From the NCBI RefSeq assembly GCF_036669915.1, contig NC_089321.1, positions 6,796,163 to 6,860,162 of the forward strand: 64,000 nt of DNA. The letters run 5' to 3'. A program made the translations under genes and the position numbers. Numbering within the stretch: position 1 is the first letter of the stretch; every line of letters starts with the position of its first letter. The notes under the pieces were generated by a model. That model was not told where the DNA came from and searched no databases. It worked only from the letters and a program-made list of their open reading frames with translations. Shown here one piece after another: positions 12,256-24,938 of this stretch. The DNA comes from Pocillopora verrucosa (taxonomy: Eukaryota; Cnidaria; Anthozoa; Scleractinia; Pocilloporidae).

Positions 12256-12686
12256 GAATAAAAACAATTGACACTCAAAACTTTCCTCTCTTTCTAGGTG
12301 AGATAAGTTCAGTGGCAGTCCATCAGTCTAGTTTGCGGAAAGTATTGCGCCATATGCTCATCGCTTGAAAAGATGGAAAATGAAGGAGAAAATTGATCAT
12401 TATCTGAGACACGGATCCAGAAGTTAATAGTTTTAAATCCCCCCATGACTTCTCAATCTTTTATGTCTGTACCGTTGGTGCATTTTGAAAATTGAGACGG
12501 TATTGTCTCTCTCTCCAGTCTCTCTCTTTTTGTAATTTGTTTTACTCATTGTGTCAATGACTTTAGGTATATCGCAGCCAATCATCCATCAGTCAAAGAC
12601 TATACGCTCTATTGAAGACAATTTGTTCTATAGTTCAGAATCCCCTGCAAAGCAGAAGAGAACCAGTTGTTGCTCATAATTGTCTT

Positions 12687-12868
12687 ACCTAGGAAACGGG
12701 GAAATCGAATAAAACAGTTCAGACAATGTAACCATGTTTACAATTAAAATGTTGATTTACTTTTTCAAACATCTTGTCTTGTTGACAATAGGAAGAGAAA
12801 ATAATGTTGCCTTAGTATCTCTTGAAACCAGACAATAAGAAAAAGTTTTCGCGACTCTTTCATCTTTT
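12687..12868 (-). pseudogene. Relic of a receptor-1-type GPCR (TM1-TM2), U1
   Basis: On the - strand this aligns with TM1 to the end of TM2 of receptor 1, with indels. Upstream of it (about 12940-12985) the sequence also matches the receptor 1 leader (the CAGCTGGCTGAAGAAGAAAC segment, then GATCTCTCAGTTAC). The rest of the receptor is deleted. See the clearest copy at 30519-30710. Confidence 0.55.
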
Positions 12869-13715
12869 GGATTGACTGCGCAGCTTGAAATGTGTTTCAG
12901 TCAACGCTGCAGTTAAGTTTCTATTATTCTTGTAACTGAGAGATCTGTTTCTTCTTCAGCCAGCTGTTCTCTAACTCTGGAAATTACGTTAAACTAAAAT
13001 CAATATAAAAAATTGATCATGCGTATATGTTAAAATTGTTTATTCAAGCATCTCCACAGTTTTTCATTTCGTCTTTAAAATCCTTTCAGATAAAGTGATG
13101 GTCGCTAAATTATATTTACTCTTATGGTCTTCTTGGTGTTGTTAATCAGGTCTGACTTTTAGGATAATTGCTCTGTGACAATAATGCGTTTGCACTTTGT
13201 ATCAAACGGCCGCTTTTCCTTTCGAAGGGAGCAAAAACGATTTGTCAAATTTTTACGCATTTTGGAAATGCAAGTACCGAACGATTCTCATTCCGTTATT
13301 CTCTCTTTTCAAACGAAAAACAATCGCGTCGTCTTCTTAGCCGTTTAGACATAAACAGATAGGCCTGGGAATTGAGCGCTGTTATCGTGCTCTAAAGTAA
13401 ATCCATAACTATTCTTTGTAGCGAAAGCGAGCAATTAGACGCAAATAAAAGCAAACTTAGCCAGTTGTTTGCCATGCGCTGGCATCCAAACTAGTTCTAC
13501 TTTATCTGATTTGTTTCTAGATATTATAATTTCCTCCAATATTCCTTCTTTAGATAGGCTTTCCTAAGATTTAATTCTGCACTTGTAAGTAACATTTTTA
13601 GCCATTACAAAATAACTCACTGGTTGCGAGTTTTGCAGAGAAAAGATGTTACTCAACATGTTTGAATGTATTGTTAGGTAATTCAAGTGCATTGAGGAAG
13701 ATCCCAGTGGGGTTC

Positions 13716-13900
13716 ATTGTTAGCCGTAAAATGGCCAAAGACATTAGCCGTTAAATTGACAAATTTTAACCATTAGTCGTAAAGAAGGTAACCGCAAAAA
13801 AATAAATTCTGGTGACAACAATGGAAAGATGTTCACCGCACGTGAATTGATCAAAATCTCAACCATTAGCCGTGAAAGCCGTCAACTTATTGACGCCCCT
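13716..13900. repeat. Dispersed TTAGCCGTAAAA repeat, copy 2
   Basis: Starts after CCCAGTGGGGTT with ATTGTTAGCCGTAAAATGGCC and ends near GCCGTGAAAGCCGTCAACTT. Inserted between modules A and B of unit U1. Confidence 0.65.
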
Positions 13901-15170
13901 ATTAAGCAGCTATTTTGTCCAAACTTGAATTTCCAGAAGTTGAATGAGATCATTCTAGAATTCGGTTGCAAAAGCGAACTTCTAGATGCAAGTGAAAGCT
14001 GGCCATTTGTTTCCATAAGCCGACGACGTCAAAGCAGTTCTATTTTATCTGCTTTGTTTCTAGATATCCTAATTTCCTCCAATGTTCCTTCGTTCCTTAA
14101 GCTTTCCTAAGATTTGATTCGCATTTGTATTCAAAACTTCTAGTTATTACAAGATAACTCACTGGTCGCAGATAATGGAAGGAAAAGATGTTTCCCTCGC
14201 GTGTTTAAATACATTGTTAATTAATTCAGGTGGATTGAGCGGCTATTTTGTCTAAAGTGCTATTTCTTTACAGGTTGATTTAAATTACTCAAAAATGACA
14301 GTCTACTTAATTACTTTTGAACCTTTGTGTTCATTGTCACCTCTTTTTACAATAAATGTATTTGACTTTCACCATATTTCGAGAGAAGAACAATTCATTT
14401 TCAGGTTTCATTCAACCCTCAATTTTTGAAAACCACAAGACACTTTTTGAAACAACATGTTTAAATTACTCTTTTTCATGAAATTAAGGTTAAAACATCA
14501 TTAGCAAGGGAATATACATCTAACCTACTCGCTAAGTAATATTCTATGATGCTCAATAAACTAAGTTGCTCTAAAACCTATCTACAAATTAAATATTGCG
14601 CGATTTCAAAAACTTGAAGCATATCTCTACCAGCAGAGATCTGTCAGTATCTTGACACCTTTTTTCTCTGCCACCCATGTGAGCCTGAGAACGAGTCAGA
14701 ATCTCAATAACCCGTTTGTAAAATAAGGCATTAGTCCACTGGTAGTAGATGGAAAATTTGACGCAGGGACGTTTGGGTATTTTACAATCCGTAAATTTGA
14801 ACTTCCCATATGCATGGATTGGTTCCCAAAATTTGAAGACCATAAAGATGATTTCCAACAAACAAGACTTTCTTTTCTATTCAAGATATTTTGACCTATC
14901 CTATATAATCTTAAGACTCATTTGAACTAGATCTATATTTAATTAGTTGTTACTCAAGTTTTCAACGAGCTAAATGTATTGTACAGGATTGGAGTCTGGT
15001 TTACCAGCTATGAATGTTGCAGACTATAAACCTGTCAGCATTTTTTTAGGGCACAGACTAAGCATTACTTTATAATGTTGAACTGCAGCCACAACTGATC
15101 CATTACCGATAATTCGATTTTAGTTTTTGACTTATTAATCTTTCTCACTTATTAAACTTGCAAGTGAACC

Positions 15171-16184
15171 TTAATACTTTGCAACTTGGTTGGCTCTGGG
15201 GCATACAAAGCAGCACCTCGAGAGATTTTTAAGACCTTGGCGATAGTTTCCACTAAAAATAAAAGAGATACAAGGGTTTATAGCACTGTTAAAATGAGCC
15301 AGACGAGAGGCAATAAGTGCGAAATATTGGAAGCCGCAAGATGCCGTCATAGTGCTGTCTGGTGGATATAGGACAAAGAACCACCAGATTGTGGTGGGCA
15401 GCCAGCATACTATGAACGTTACCACGATGGCAATTGACATCTTCAGCACATTTTTCTGTCTGCGCGACTGTTGTTCTCTTCCGTTGGCCGATCCCTCGCC
15501 CGGAATATTCTGAGATTTTAGTTTAATAACAACAGTCATGTAAAGTATGGCAATCAAAACCATAGGGACATACCCGAATATTATAAGCATTGAAACCATG
15601 TAGTTTCGGTAACTCAGTGACTCTCCAAATACTTCATTCCATTTGTGCACACATACCAGCCCTTCCTGATATTCAACAAGTTCGTAGGTCATCGCGTCTG
15701 GGATATTAGCAGCAACCCCAATGATCCAAGTGGTGAGAATAAAGAACCGGCAATGCTTTGAACTGATCAGTGGAGAACGGAGAGGAAAAACTACAGCTCC
15801 AAATCGATCCACTGCTATAAGAACCAGACTCTGAATCGACACGAAAAGAGAGACATCTGCGAGGAAGACATATAGCTTACACAAAGCTTGTCCTACAGGA
15901 CCACCTAACAACCAGTAGTTGAAGTAAACATTTGTTACAGTGGATGGAAAACAGAAAATCGGAAACAACAGATCCGACATGGCCATGTTTACAATAAAAA
16001 AGTTGATTGGTTTTCGCATGGATCTCGTCCTGTAGACTATAATTCCAATGATAATATTTCCGATCAGTGCCACAACAAAAATCAGGCAGTAATAAAAGGA
16101 AATTCCGATTCTTTTAGCTTCATGGTTGAAGCAGCTCGACGTTTGAGTTCCATTCATTGTTGCAGTCCGGTTTGCCGACATCAT
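15171..16184 (-). CDS. Rhodopsin-like (class A) GPCR, array copy 2
   Basis: Single exon, 337 residues, almost identical to copy 1 over TM2, TM4-5, loop 3 and the tail. Retains D71, the C102/C178 pair, DRF, CWLP and NPCIS. Distinctive residues are in loop 1 (NVYFNYWLLGGP), TM3 (ADVSLFVSIQSL) and TM6 (PTTIWWFFVLYPPDS). The ATG at 16184 is the first in frame; upstream the frame is open only to a GTG at 16343. It lies 4069 bases from copy 1, in the same orientation. Ligand unknown. Confidence 0.88.
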   Translation of the reverse strand: MMSANRTATMNGTQTSSCFNHEAKRIGISFYYCLIFVVALIGNIIIGIIVYRTRSMRKPINFFIVNMAMSDLLFPIFCFPSTVTNVYFNYWLLGGPVGQALCKLYVFLADVSLFVSIQSLVLIAVDRFGAVVFPLRSPLISSKHCRFFILTTWIIGVAANIPDAMTYELVEYQEGLVCVHKWNEVFGESLSYRNYMVSMLIIFGYVPMVLIAILYMTVVIKLKSQNIPGEGSANGREQQSRRQKNVLKMSIAIVVTFIVCWLPTTIWWFFVLYPPDSTMTASCGFQYFALIASRLAHFNSAINPCISFIFSGNYRQGLKNLSRCCFVCPRANQVAKY

Positions 16185-16306
16185 TGACACTGAGAAGTCA
16201 GTGTCCGCAGCCAGTAGATCTGCGAGAACTAATCTTTGGCTACTATCTATACGCTTTCCTTGTTTGAACAAAGTAACCTGATTATCAGCATTTTCAGCAA
16301 AATTGG

Positions 16307-16324
16307 TCAATGTAGAATCGTCAT
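16307..16324 (-). promoter_or_regulatory. Conserved short upstream ORF, copy 2
   Basis: Five codons (MTILH, stop), 140 bases upstream of the receptor ATG; one residue differs from copy 1. Confidence 0.4.
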
Positions 16325-16786
16325 GAATAAAAACAATTGACACTCAAAACTTTCCTCTCGTTCTAGGTGAGATAAGTTCAGTGGCAGTCCATCAGTCTAG
16401 TTTGCGGAAAGTATTGCGCCATATGCTCATCGCTTGAAAGGATGGAAAATGCAGGCGAAAATTAATCATTAGCTGATCCAGGGGACACAGATCCAGAAGG
16501 TAATTATTTTTAAGGCCCCCCTTGACTTCTTAACCTTTTATGTCTCTACTGTTGGTGCATTTTAAAATTGAGACGGTCTTGTCTCTCTCTCTAGGCTCTC
16601 TCTTTTTTTAATTGGTTTTACTCATTGTGTCGATGCATTCGGTTTTCTTGATGTGTTTAAGACTTAGTGTTTTTTGTAGCTAATTATCCATCAGTCAAAA
16701 ACTACAGGCTATATTGAGGACAGTTTGTTCTATATATGAAAGTCCTTTGCGAAGCAAGAGAAAACCAGTTGTTGTTCTTTATTGTC

Positions 16787-16965
16787 TAACCTAGGTAAAG
16801 GAAAATCGAATAAAACAGATCAGACATGACCATGTTTACAATGGAAATGATGATTAGCTTTCACAAATTTTTTCGAAATATTTTGACATGCCAGCAAGAG
16901 AAAATTATGTTACCATAACATCTCCTGAAACCAGACAATAAGAAAAAGTTTTCGCGATTCTTTCA
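16787..16965 (-). pseudogene. Relic of a receptor-1-type GPCR, U2
   Basis: Corresponds to the U1 relic. The CATGTTTACAATGGAAATGATGATTAG segment is the reverse of the TM2 start. It is more diverged, with indels and stops. Confidence 0.5.
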
Positions 16966-19807
16966 TCTTTAGGATTAACTGCGCAGCTTGAAATGAGCTG
17001 CGTTTCAGTCAACGCAGCAGTTAAGTTTTCTATTATTCTTGTAACTGAGATATCTGTTTCTTCTTCAGCCAGCTGTTCTCTAACTCTGGAAATTATGTTA
17101 ACTTAAAATTAATATAAAAAATTGATCATACCTATAGGTTAAAATTATTTATGCAAGCATCTCCAAAAATTTTTATTTCGTTCTTTAAAATCCTTTCAGA
17201 TAAAGTAATGGTAACTAAATTGTATTTACTCCGGTGGTCTTCTTGGTGTTGCCAATTATGCCTGACTTGTTGGATAATTGCTCTGAGACAATAATGTGTT
17301 TGTAGATTGCATTTAGCGGCCGCTTTTCCTTTAGAAGGAAGCAAAAACGATTTGTCAAATCTTTTACGCATTTCAGAAATGCAAGAACCGAACGATTCTC
17401 ATTCCCTTAGTCTTTCTTTTCAAACGGAAAATAATTGCGTCGTCTTTTTAGCCTTCTAGATATAAACAGATAGGCCTGGGAATTTAGCGCTGTTATCGTG
17501 CTCTAAAGTAAAGCCATAACCACTCTCTGTAGCGAAAGCGAGTAATTAGACGCCAATGAAAGCAAACTTAGCCAGCTGTTTTCCATACGCTTGCATCCAA
17601 ACTAGTTCTACTTTATCTGATTTATTTCTAGATATTTTAATTTCCTCCAATATTCCCTCTTTAGTTAGGCTTTCCTGAGATTTAATTCTGCACTTGTAAG
17701 TAACATTTTTTAGCCAATGCAAAATAACTCACTAGTTGCGGATTTTGCAAAGAAAAGATATTACCCCACATGTTTGAATGTATTGTTAGGTAATTCAGGT
17801 GCATTGAGGAAGGTCCCAGTGGGGTTAGAGGTTGATTTAAATAAATCACTCAAAAATGACAGTCTACTTAATTGCTTTTGTGCCTTTGTGTTCATTGTAA
17901 CCTCTTTTTACAATAAATGTATTTGACTTTCACCATATTTCGAGAGAAGAACAATTCATTTTCAGGTTTCATTCAACCCTCAATTTTTGAAAACCACAAG
18001 ACATTTGAAACTTTTTGTTGAAACAACATGTTTAAATCAATCTTTTTCATGAAATTAAGGTCAAAACATCATTAGCAAGGGAATATACATCTAACCTACT
18101 CCCTAAGTAATATTCTATGATGCTCAATGAGCTAAGTTGCTCTAAAACCTATCTACAAATTAAATATTGCGCGATTTCAAAAACTTGAAGCTTATCTCTA
18201 CCAGCAGAGATCTGTCGAATATCTTGACACTTTTTTTCTCTGCCACCCATGTTAGCCTGAGAACGAGTCAGAATCTCAATAACCCTTTTGTAAAATAAGG
18301 CATTAGTCCACTGGTTGTAGATGGAAAATTTGACGCAGTGACGTTTGCGTATTTTACAATCCGTAAATATGATGTTTGAACTTCCCATATGCATGGATTG
18401 GTTCCCAAAATTTGAAGCATTTTATTTAAGTGCAAGACATTTCCAAGCGACCCTGATTGCAGCAACAAAGTTATAGCTCGGTGAAAAAGTTTTAAGTACG
18501 GAGTTTTTCGAAAACTTAAGAAGAAGTGCCAAGCGTTTCATGTGCATCGAACAATATTGAAAACAAGTTTTTTCTTCGGCAGTTTTAAGATTAAATTTGT
18601 ACTTTTAGCTTAATTCTGTTTGTGACCACATCGTGCAAGTAATTGACGGACGTTTTCTTGTTTAGGCTTTACATTCCAGTTGATGGACTGGACCGTCGTC
18701 ATTAATGACACATATTTAGTTACACTCCACCTCGAAATCCTTTTACATTACTATACATGTATATCGTTTTTAAAAATGAACTTTTTTAAGTGAATCTTGA
18801 TGTTCTGGTTACGAAATACAATCAAACTTTTTCTTTTTGTAGCAGGTAAAAACAACCTTAAGGCAATACATCAGTGTCCCATGCAATGCAACATGCGTCT
18901 GGAAGCTTTTGCCGTATTCAGAGCTAAAAATGCGACTGATCATGAAACTTGCGCCCTCTCGTTTCTGACTGAAATAACATCAAGACGTTTCCTCACTCAA
19001 AGAAGGCATAAACGTCTAACTCCAACCCCCCCCCCCCTTATTTTGGTGTCAACCTTGAACTTAGGATCATTATCAATGGCTGATAACAGACCCTTACATA
19101 AAACTGCCGTAAAATTTCAATGAAAACATTATTTAAATCGTAATTGTTACATAGCAACCATTTAGAGATACAATTAAAAACCCCTAGATATTAGGTACGA
19201 ATTTGAGACCCCAGGATGTAAGGAAACCATTCACGATCAATATCGACATCTGCACGCAGACGCTTGGATGCGTAAGGTTTTCACTTCAACTAATTGTGGA
19301 CCAAATGGGCTGAGAAGTTTCCGACTGAAATGACATCAAGAAGTTTCCTTACCCAAAGAATACATTAATGTCCAACCTCTCGGACTGAAAGGCTGAAAGT
19401 TGTGCATAATTGTGGAGCAAATTTGTCAAGAAATTTTTATCAATTTATTAGAATTAGCTATATAACAGCACCTCGAAGAATATTTTTGAGACCATAAAGA
19501 TGATTTCCAACAAACAAGACTTTCTTTTCTATTCAAGATATTTTGACTTATCCTATATAATCTTTAGACTCATTTGAACTAAATCTATTTAATTAATTGT
19601 TACTCAAGTTTTCAACGTACTAAATGTATTGTACAAGATTGGAGTCTGGTTAACCAGCTATGAATGTTGCAGACTATAAACCCGTGAGCATTTTTTTAGG
19701 GCACAGACTAAGCATTACTTTATAATGTTGAACTGCGGCCACAACTGATCCATTGCCGATAATTCTATTTTAGTTGTTGACTTATTAATCCTTCTCACTT
19801 ATTAAAC

Positions 19808-20812
19808 TTAAATTTGGTTGGCTCTGGTGCATACAAGGCAGCACCTCGAGAGATTTTTAAGACCTTGGCGATAGTTTCCACTGAAAATAAAAGAGATGCA
19901 AGGGTTTATAGCACTGTTAGAATGAGCCACACAAAAGGCAATAACTCTGAAATATTGGAAGCCGCAAGATGCCGTCATAGTGCTGTCTGGTGGATAGAGG
20001 ATAAGGAACCACCAGATTGTAGCGGGCAGCCAGCATACTATGAACGTTACCACGATGGCAATTGACATCTTCAGCACATTTTTCTGCCTGCGCGACTGTT
20101 GCTCTCTTCCGTTGGCCGATCCTTCGCCCGGAATGTTCTGAGATTTTAGTTTAATAACAACAGTCATGTAAAGTATGGCAATTAAAACCATAGCAACATA
20201 CCAGAATACTACAAGCATTGAAACTATGTAGTTTCGGTAACTCAGTGACTCTCCAAATACTTCATTCCACTTGTGCACACATACCATCCCTTCTTTATGC
20301 TCAACAAGTTCGTAGGTCATCGCGTTTGGGATATTTGCAGCAACCGCAATGATCCAAGTGGTGAGAATAAAGAAACGGCACCGCTTTGAACTGATCAGTG
20401 GAGAACGGAGAGGAAAAACTACAGCTCCAAATCGATCCACTGCTATAAGAACCAGACTCTGAGTTGACACCAAAGCAGAGACAAATACGAGGAAGTCATG
20501 CAGCTTACACAAAGCTTGTCCTACAGGACCTCTTAACGACCAGTTGCCGAAGTTAATCTCTATTACAAGGTATGGAAAACAGACAATCGGAAACAACAGA
20601 TCTGACATGGCCATGTTTACAATAAAAAAGTTGATTGGTTTTCGCATGGATCTCGTCCTGTAGACTATAATTCCAATGATAATATTTCCGATCAGTGCCA
20701 CAACAAAACTCAGGTAGTAATAAAAGGAAATTCCGATTCTTTTAGCGTCATGGTTGAAGCAGCTCGACGTTTGAGTTCCATTCATTGTTGCAGTCCGGTT
20801 TGCCGACATCAT
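19808..20812 (-). CDS. Rhodopsin-like (class A) GPCR, array copy 3
   Basis: Single exon, 334 residues from the conserved MMSANRT start. All class A landmarks are present (DRF, CWLP, NPCIS). The C-terminus stops early (ANQI, stop) and lacks the final VAKY of the other copies. In this copy alone the frame opens further upstream to a true ATG at 20989, because the TGA present in copies 1 and 2 reads AGA. A 393-residue form is therefore possible, but the conserved start is preferred. Distinctive loop 1 (INFGNWSLRGPVGQ) and TM6 (PATIWWFLILYPPDS). Confidence 0.86.
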   Translation of the reverse strand: MMSANRTATMNGTQTSSCFNHDAKRIGISFYYYLSFVVALIGNIIIGIIVYRTRSMRKPINFFIVNMAMSDLLFPIVCFPYLVIEINFGNWSLRGPVGQALCKLHDFLVFVSALVSTQSLVLIAVDRFGAVVFPLRSPLISSKRCRFFILTTWIIAVAANIPNAMTYELVEHKEGMVCVHKWNEVFGESLSYRNYIVSMLVVFWYVAMVLIAILYMTVVIKLKSQNIPGEGSANGREQQSRRQKNVLKMSIAIVVTFIVCWLPATIWWFLILYPPDSTMTASCGFQYFRVIAFCVAHSNSAINPCISFIFSGNYRQGLKNLSRCCLVCTRANQI

Positions 20813-20934
20813 TGACACCGAAAAGTCGGTGTCCGCAGCCAATAGATCTGCGAGAACTAATCTTTGGCTCCTATCTATACACTTTCCTTGTTTGAACAAA
20901 GTAACCTGTTTATCAATATTTTCAGCAAAATTGG

Positions 20935-20952
20935 TCAATGTGGAATCGCCAT
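20935..20952 (-). promoter_or_regulatory. Conserved short upstream ORF, copy 3
   Basis: Five codons (MAIPH, stop), 140 bases upstream of the conserved receptor ATG. Confidence 0.38.
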
Positions 20953-21370
20953 GAATAAAAACAGTTGACACTCTAAACTTTTCTCTCATTCTAGCTGAGA
21001 TTAGTTCAGTGGCAGTCCATCAGTCTAGTTTGCGGAAAGCATTGCGCCATATGCTCATCGCATAAGAGACACGGATCCAGAAGTTAATAATCTTTAAGCA
21101 CCCCGTGACTTCTTAATCTTTTATGTCTCTACCGTTGGTGCATTTTGGAAATTGAGACGGTCTTGTCTCTATCTCCATGCTCTCTCTTTTTGTAATTGGT
21201 TTTACTCATTGTGTCAGTACATTCGGTTTTCTTGATATGCTTAAGACTTTATGTATATTGCAGCCAATCATCCATCAGTCAAAGACTACACGCTATGCTG
21301 AGGACAGTTTGTTCTATATTTGGAAATCCCCTGCGAAGCAGAAGAGAGCCAGTTGTTGTTCTTTATTGTC

Positions 21371-21545
21371 TTACCTAAGAAACTGGAAAATCGAATAAAA
21401 CAGATCAGACGTGACCATGTTTACAATTAACATGTTGATTAGCAATCTCAAGTTTTTTGTCTTGTTGATAAATATTTCGAGAAATACCAGCAAGAGAAAA
21501 TTATGTTTCCGTGATATCTCTTGAAACCAGACAATTTCTTTCATC
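21371..21545 (-). pseudogene. Relic of a receptor-1-type GPCR, U3
   Basis: Matches the U5 relic on the - strand over the end of TM1 and TM2 (the CAAGACAAAAAACTTGAG segment, then ATTGCTAATCAACATG), with a small deletion at its 5' end. Confidence 0.5.
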
Positions 21546-22385
21546 TTTAGGATTAACTGCGCAGCTTGAAATAAGCTGTGTTTCAGTCAGGGCTACAGTT
21601 AAGTTTCTATTATTCTTGTAATTTAGAGATCTGTTTTCTCTTCAGCCAGCTGTTCTCTAACTCTGGAAATTACAATAACTTAAAATCAATATAAAAATTC
21701 ATCATACCTATATGTTAAAATTGTTTATTCAAACATCTTTATAATTTTTCGTTTCGTTTTTTAAAATCCTTTCAGATAAAGTGATGGTCACTAAATTATA
21801 TTTGCTCTTACGGTCTTCTTGGTGTTGTTAATCAGGTCTGACTTGTAGGATAATTGTTCCGTGACAATAATGCGTTTGCAGTTTGTATCAAACGGCCGCT
21901 TTTCCTTTCGAAGGAAGCAAAAACGATTTGTCAAATCTTTTACGTATTTTGGAAATGCAAGAACCGAACGATTCTCATTCCTTTATTCTTTCTTTTCATA
22001 CGAAAAATAATCGCGTCGTCTTCTTAGCCTTTCAGACATAAACAGATAGGCTTGGGAATTTAACGCTGTTATCGTGCTCTAAAGTAAAGCCATAACCAAT
22101 CTGTGTAGCGAAAGCGAGTAATTAGACGCAAACAAATGTAAACTAAGTCAGCTGTTTTCCATACGCTGGCATCCAAACTAATTGTATTTTATCTGATTTA
22201 TTTCTAGATATTATAATTTCCGCCAATGTTCCTTCTTTAGTTAGGCTTTGCTAAGATTTAATTCTGCACTTGTAAGTAACATTTTTAGCCATTACAAAAT
22301 AACTCACTGGTTGCGGATTTCGCTGAGAAAAGATGTCACCCAACATGTATTGTTAGGTAATTCAGGTGCATTGAGGAGGGTCCCA

Positions 22386-22590
22386 GTGGGGTTAACCTTT
22401 AGCTGTAAAACGGCCAAAAAATAACCGTTAAAATTGACAAATTTCACCCGTTAGTCGTAAAAAAAGGTAACCGCAAAAAAAGAAATTCTGGCGAAAACAA
22501 TGGACAGATGTTCACCGTACATTAACTGTCAATTGGCCAAAATTTTAACCGTTAGCCGTGAAAGCCGTCAACTTATTGACTCCCTCATTA
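22386..22590. repeat. Dispersed TTAGCCGTAAAA repeat, copy 3
   Basis: Follows CCCAGTGGGGTTAAC. Contains TTAGCTGTAAAACGGCC, GTTAGTCGTAAAAAAAGG and GTTAGCCGTGAAAGCC. Confidence 0.65.
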
Positions 22591-24938
22591 AGCAGCTATT
22601 TTGTCCAAACTTGAATTTCCAGAAGTTGACTTAGATCATTCTAGAATTGGATAGCAAAGCCGAACTTTTAGATGCAAGTGAAAGCCGGCCAGTTGTTTCC
22701 ATACGCCAACGTCAAAGCGGTTCTATTTTATCTGCTTTGTTTCTAGATATCCTCATTTTCTCCAATATTCCTTCGTTCCTTAAGCTTTCCTAAGATTTGA
22801 TTGGCATTTGTATTCAAAACTTCTAGTTAATACAAGATAACTCACTGGTTGCAGATAATGGAAGGAAAAGATGTGTCCCTCGCGTGTTTAAATACATTGT
22901 TAATTAATTCAGGTGGATTGAGCGGCTATTTTGTCTAAAGTGCAATTTCTTTAGAGGTTGATTTAAATCACTCAAAATGACAGTTCGCTTAATTGCTTTT
23001 GTACCTTTGTGTCCATTGTAACCTCTTTTTACAATAAATATATTTGAATTTTACCCTATTTCGAGAATATTGTACAAGCTGTTCTTTATGATTGCTGACA
23101 GGAGGACATTTCATTTTCAGATTTCATTCAACCCTCATTTTTTGAAAACCACAAGACATTTAAAAAGTTTTTGGTGAAACGACATGTTAAAATCGCTCTT
23201 TTTTATAAAATTAAGGTCAAAACATCATTAGTAAGGGAATATACAGCTAACCTACTCGCGACGTAATATTCTATGTTATTCCTAAACATGCTTAATGAGC
23301 TAAGTTGCTCTAAAACCTATTTACAAATGAAATATTGCGCGATCTCAAAAATTGGAGGAATATCTTTACAAGTAGGGATCTGTCGAATATCTTGACACCT
23401 TTTTTCTCTGTCACCCATGTTAGCCTGAGAACGAGTCAGAATCTTACAAAACCTTTTCGTAAAACAAGGCATTAGTCCACTGTTTGTAGATGAAAATTTG
23501 ACGCATGGACGTTTGGTTATTTTACAGTCCGTAAGTATGATGTTTGAATTTCCCATGAAAAATTAAAATAGGATTAGTTTCCAAAATTTGAACTGAAGCA
23601 TTTTGTTTGAGTACAAGACATTTCCAAGTGGTAGACTTCGGAAGAAGTGCAAACCGTTTCATGTGCATAGAACAATGTTAAGAACAAGTTTATTCTTCGG
23701 CAGTTTTGGGATTAAAGTCGTACTTTCAGCTTCATCCTGATTGTGACCACATCGTGCAAGTAATTGACGGACGTTTTCTTGTTTAGGCTTCACATTTCAG
23801 TTGATGGACTGGACCGTCGTAATTAAATGGCACATATTTAGTTACACTCCACCTCGAAATCCTTTTACATTACTATACATGTATCTCGTTTTTAAAAATG
23901 AACTTTTTAAGTGAATCTTGATGTTCTGGTTACGAAACAGAATCAAACTTTTTCTTTTTGTAGCGGGTAAAAACAACCTTAAGGCAATACATTAGTGTCC
24001 CATGCCATGCAACATGTGTCTGGAAGCCTTTGCCGTATTCAGAGGTTAAAATGCGACTGAAATTTGCACCCTCTCGTTTCTGACTGAAATAAATCAAGAA
24101 GATTCCTCACCCAAAGAAGGCATAAATGTCTCATTCCAAGCCCCAGTTTGTTTTAGTGTCAACCTACTCGACCAAAGGATCAAACATGGGATCATTATCA
24201 ATGGCTGATAACAGACCCTTATGTAAAGCTACCGTAAAATGAAAACCTCCTTATTTAAATCGTCTTTGTTACATAGCGACTATTTAGAGATACAATTGAA
24301 AACTCCTAGATATGAGGTACGAAGTGGAACTCCTGGATGTAAGGAAAGCATTCACGATCAATATCAACATCTGCACGCAGACCCTTGGATGTAAGGTTTT
24401 TACTCGAATTAAACCAAATGGCCTGGGAAATTTCCCACTGAAATGACATCAAGACGTTTTCCCACTCAAACAACAAATAAATGTCCAACTTTTCGGGCTG
24501 AAAGGCTGAAAGTCGTGCATAATTGTGGACCAGATTTGTTGATATATCTTGATCAATTTATTAGAACTAGCTCTAAAACAGCACCTCAACAATGATTATT
24601 TTTGAGACCATAAAGATGATTTCCAACAAACAAGACTTTCTTTTCTATTCAAGATATTTTGACTTATCCTACATAATCTTTAGACTCATTTGAACTAGAT
24701 CTATTTAATTAGTTTTTACTCAAGTTTTAAACGTGCCAAATGTATTGTACAAGATTGAAGTCTGGTTAACCAGCTATGAATGTTGCAGATTATGAACCTG
24801 TGAGCATTTTTTTTTAGGGCACAGACTAAGCATTACTTTATAATGTTGAACTGCGGCCACAACTGATCCATTGCCGATGATTCTATTTTAGCTGTTGACT
24901 TATTAATCCTTCTCACTTATTAAACTTGCAAATGAACC

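Larger units (their letters stand above)
10773..14837. repeat. Tandem receptor unit U1
   Basis: Delimited by the recurrent word GACCAT(A/G)AAGATGATTTCC. In + strand order it holds an intact receptor (- strand), a receptor relic, module A (about 13484-13715), a TTAGCCGTAAAA element, module B (about 14017-14245) and tail blocks. The receptor stop codons of U1 and U2 are exactly 4069 bases apart. Confidence 0.65.
14838..19489. repeat. Tandem receptor unit U2
   Basis: Same order as U1, but module A (about 17590-17829) runs straight from CCCAGTGGGGTT into AGAGGTTGATTTAAAT. The TTAGCC element and module B have been lost, probably by a deletion between the related modules. Confidence 0.6.
19490..24605. 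repeat. Tandem receptor unit U3
   Basis: Receptor, relic, module A (about 22165-22392), TTAGCC element, module B (about 22705-22935), then long tail blocks shared with U0 (24240-24530) and with U2 and U4 (23600-24060). Confidence 0.6.

Noticed and set aside
12116-12274. N-terminal extension of the array receptors (53 codons open upstream of MMSANRT)
   Set aside because: In copies 1 and 2 it begins with GTG after a stop and has no ATG; in copy 4 it contains a TGA. It is better read as leader.
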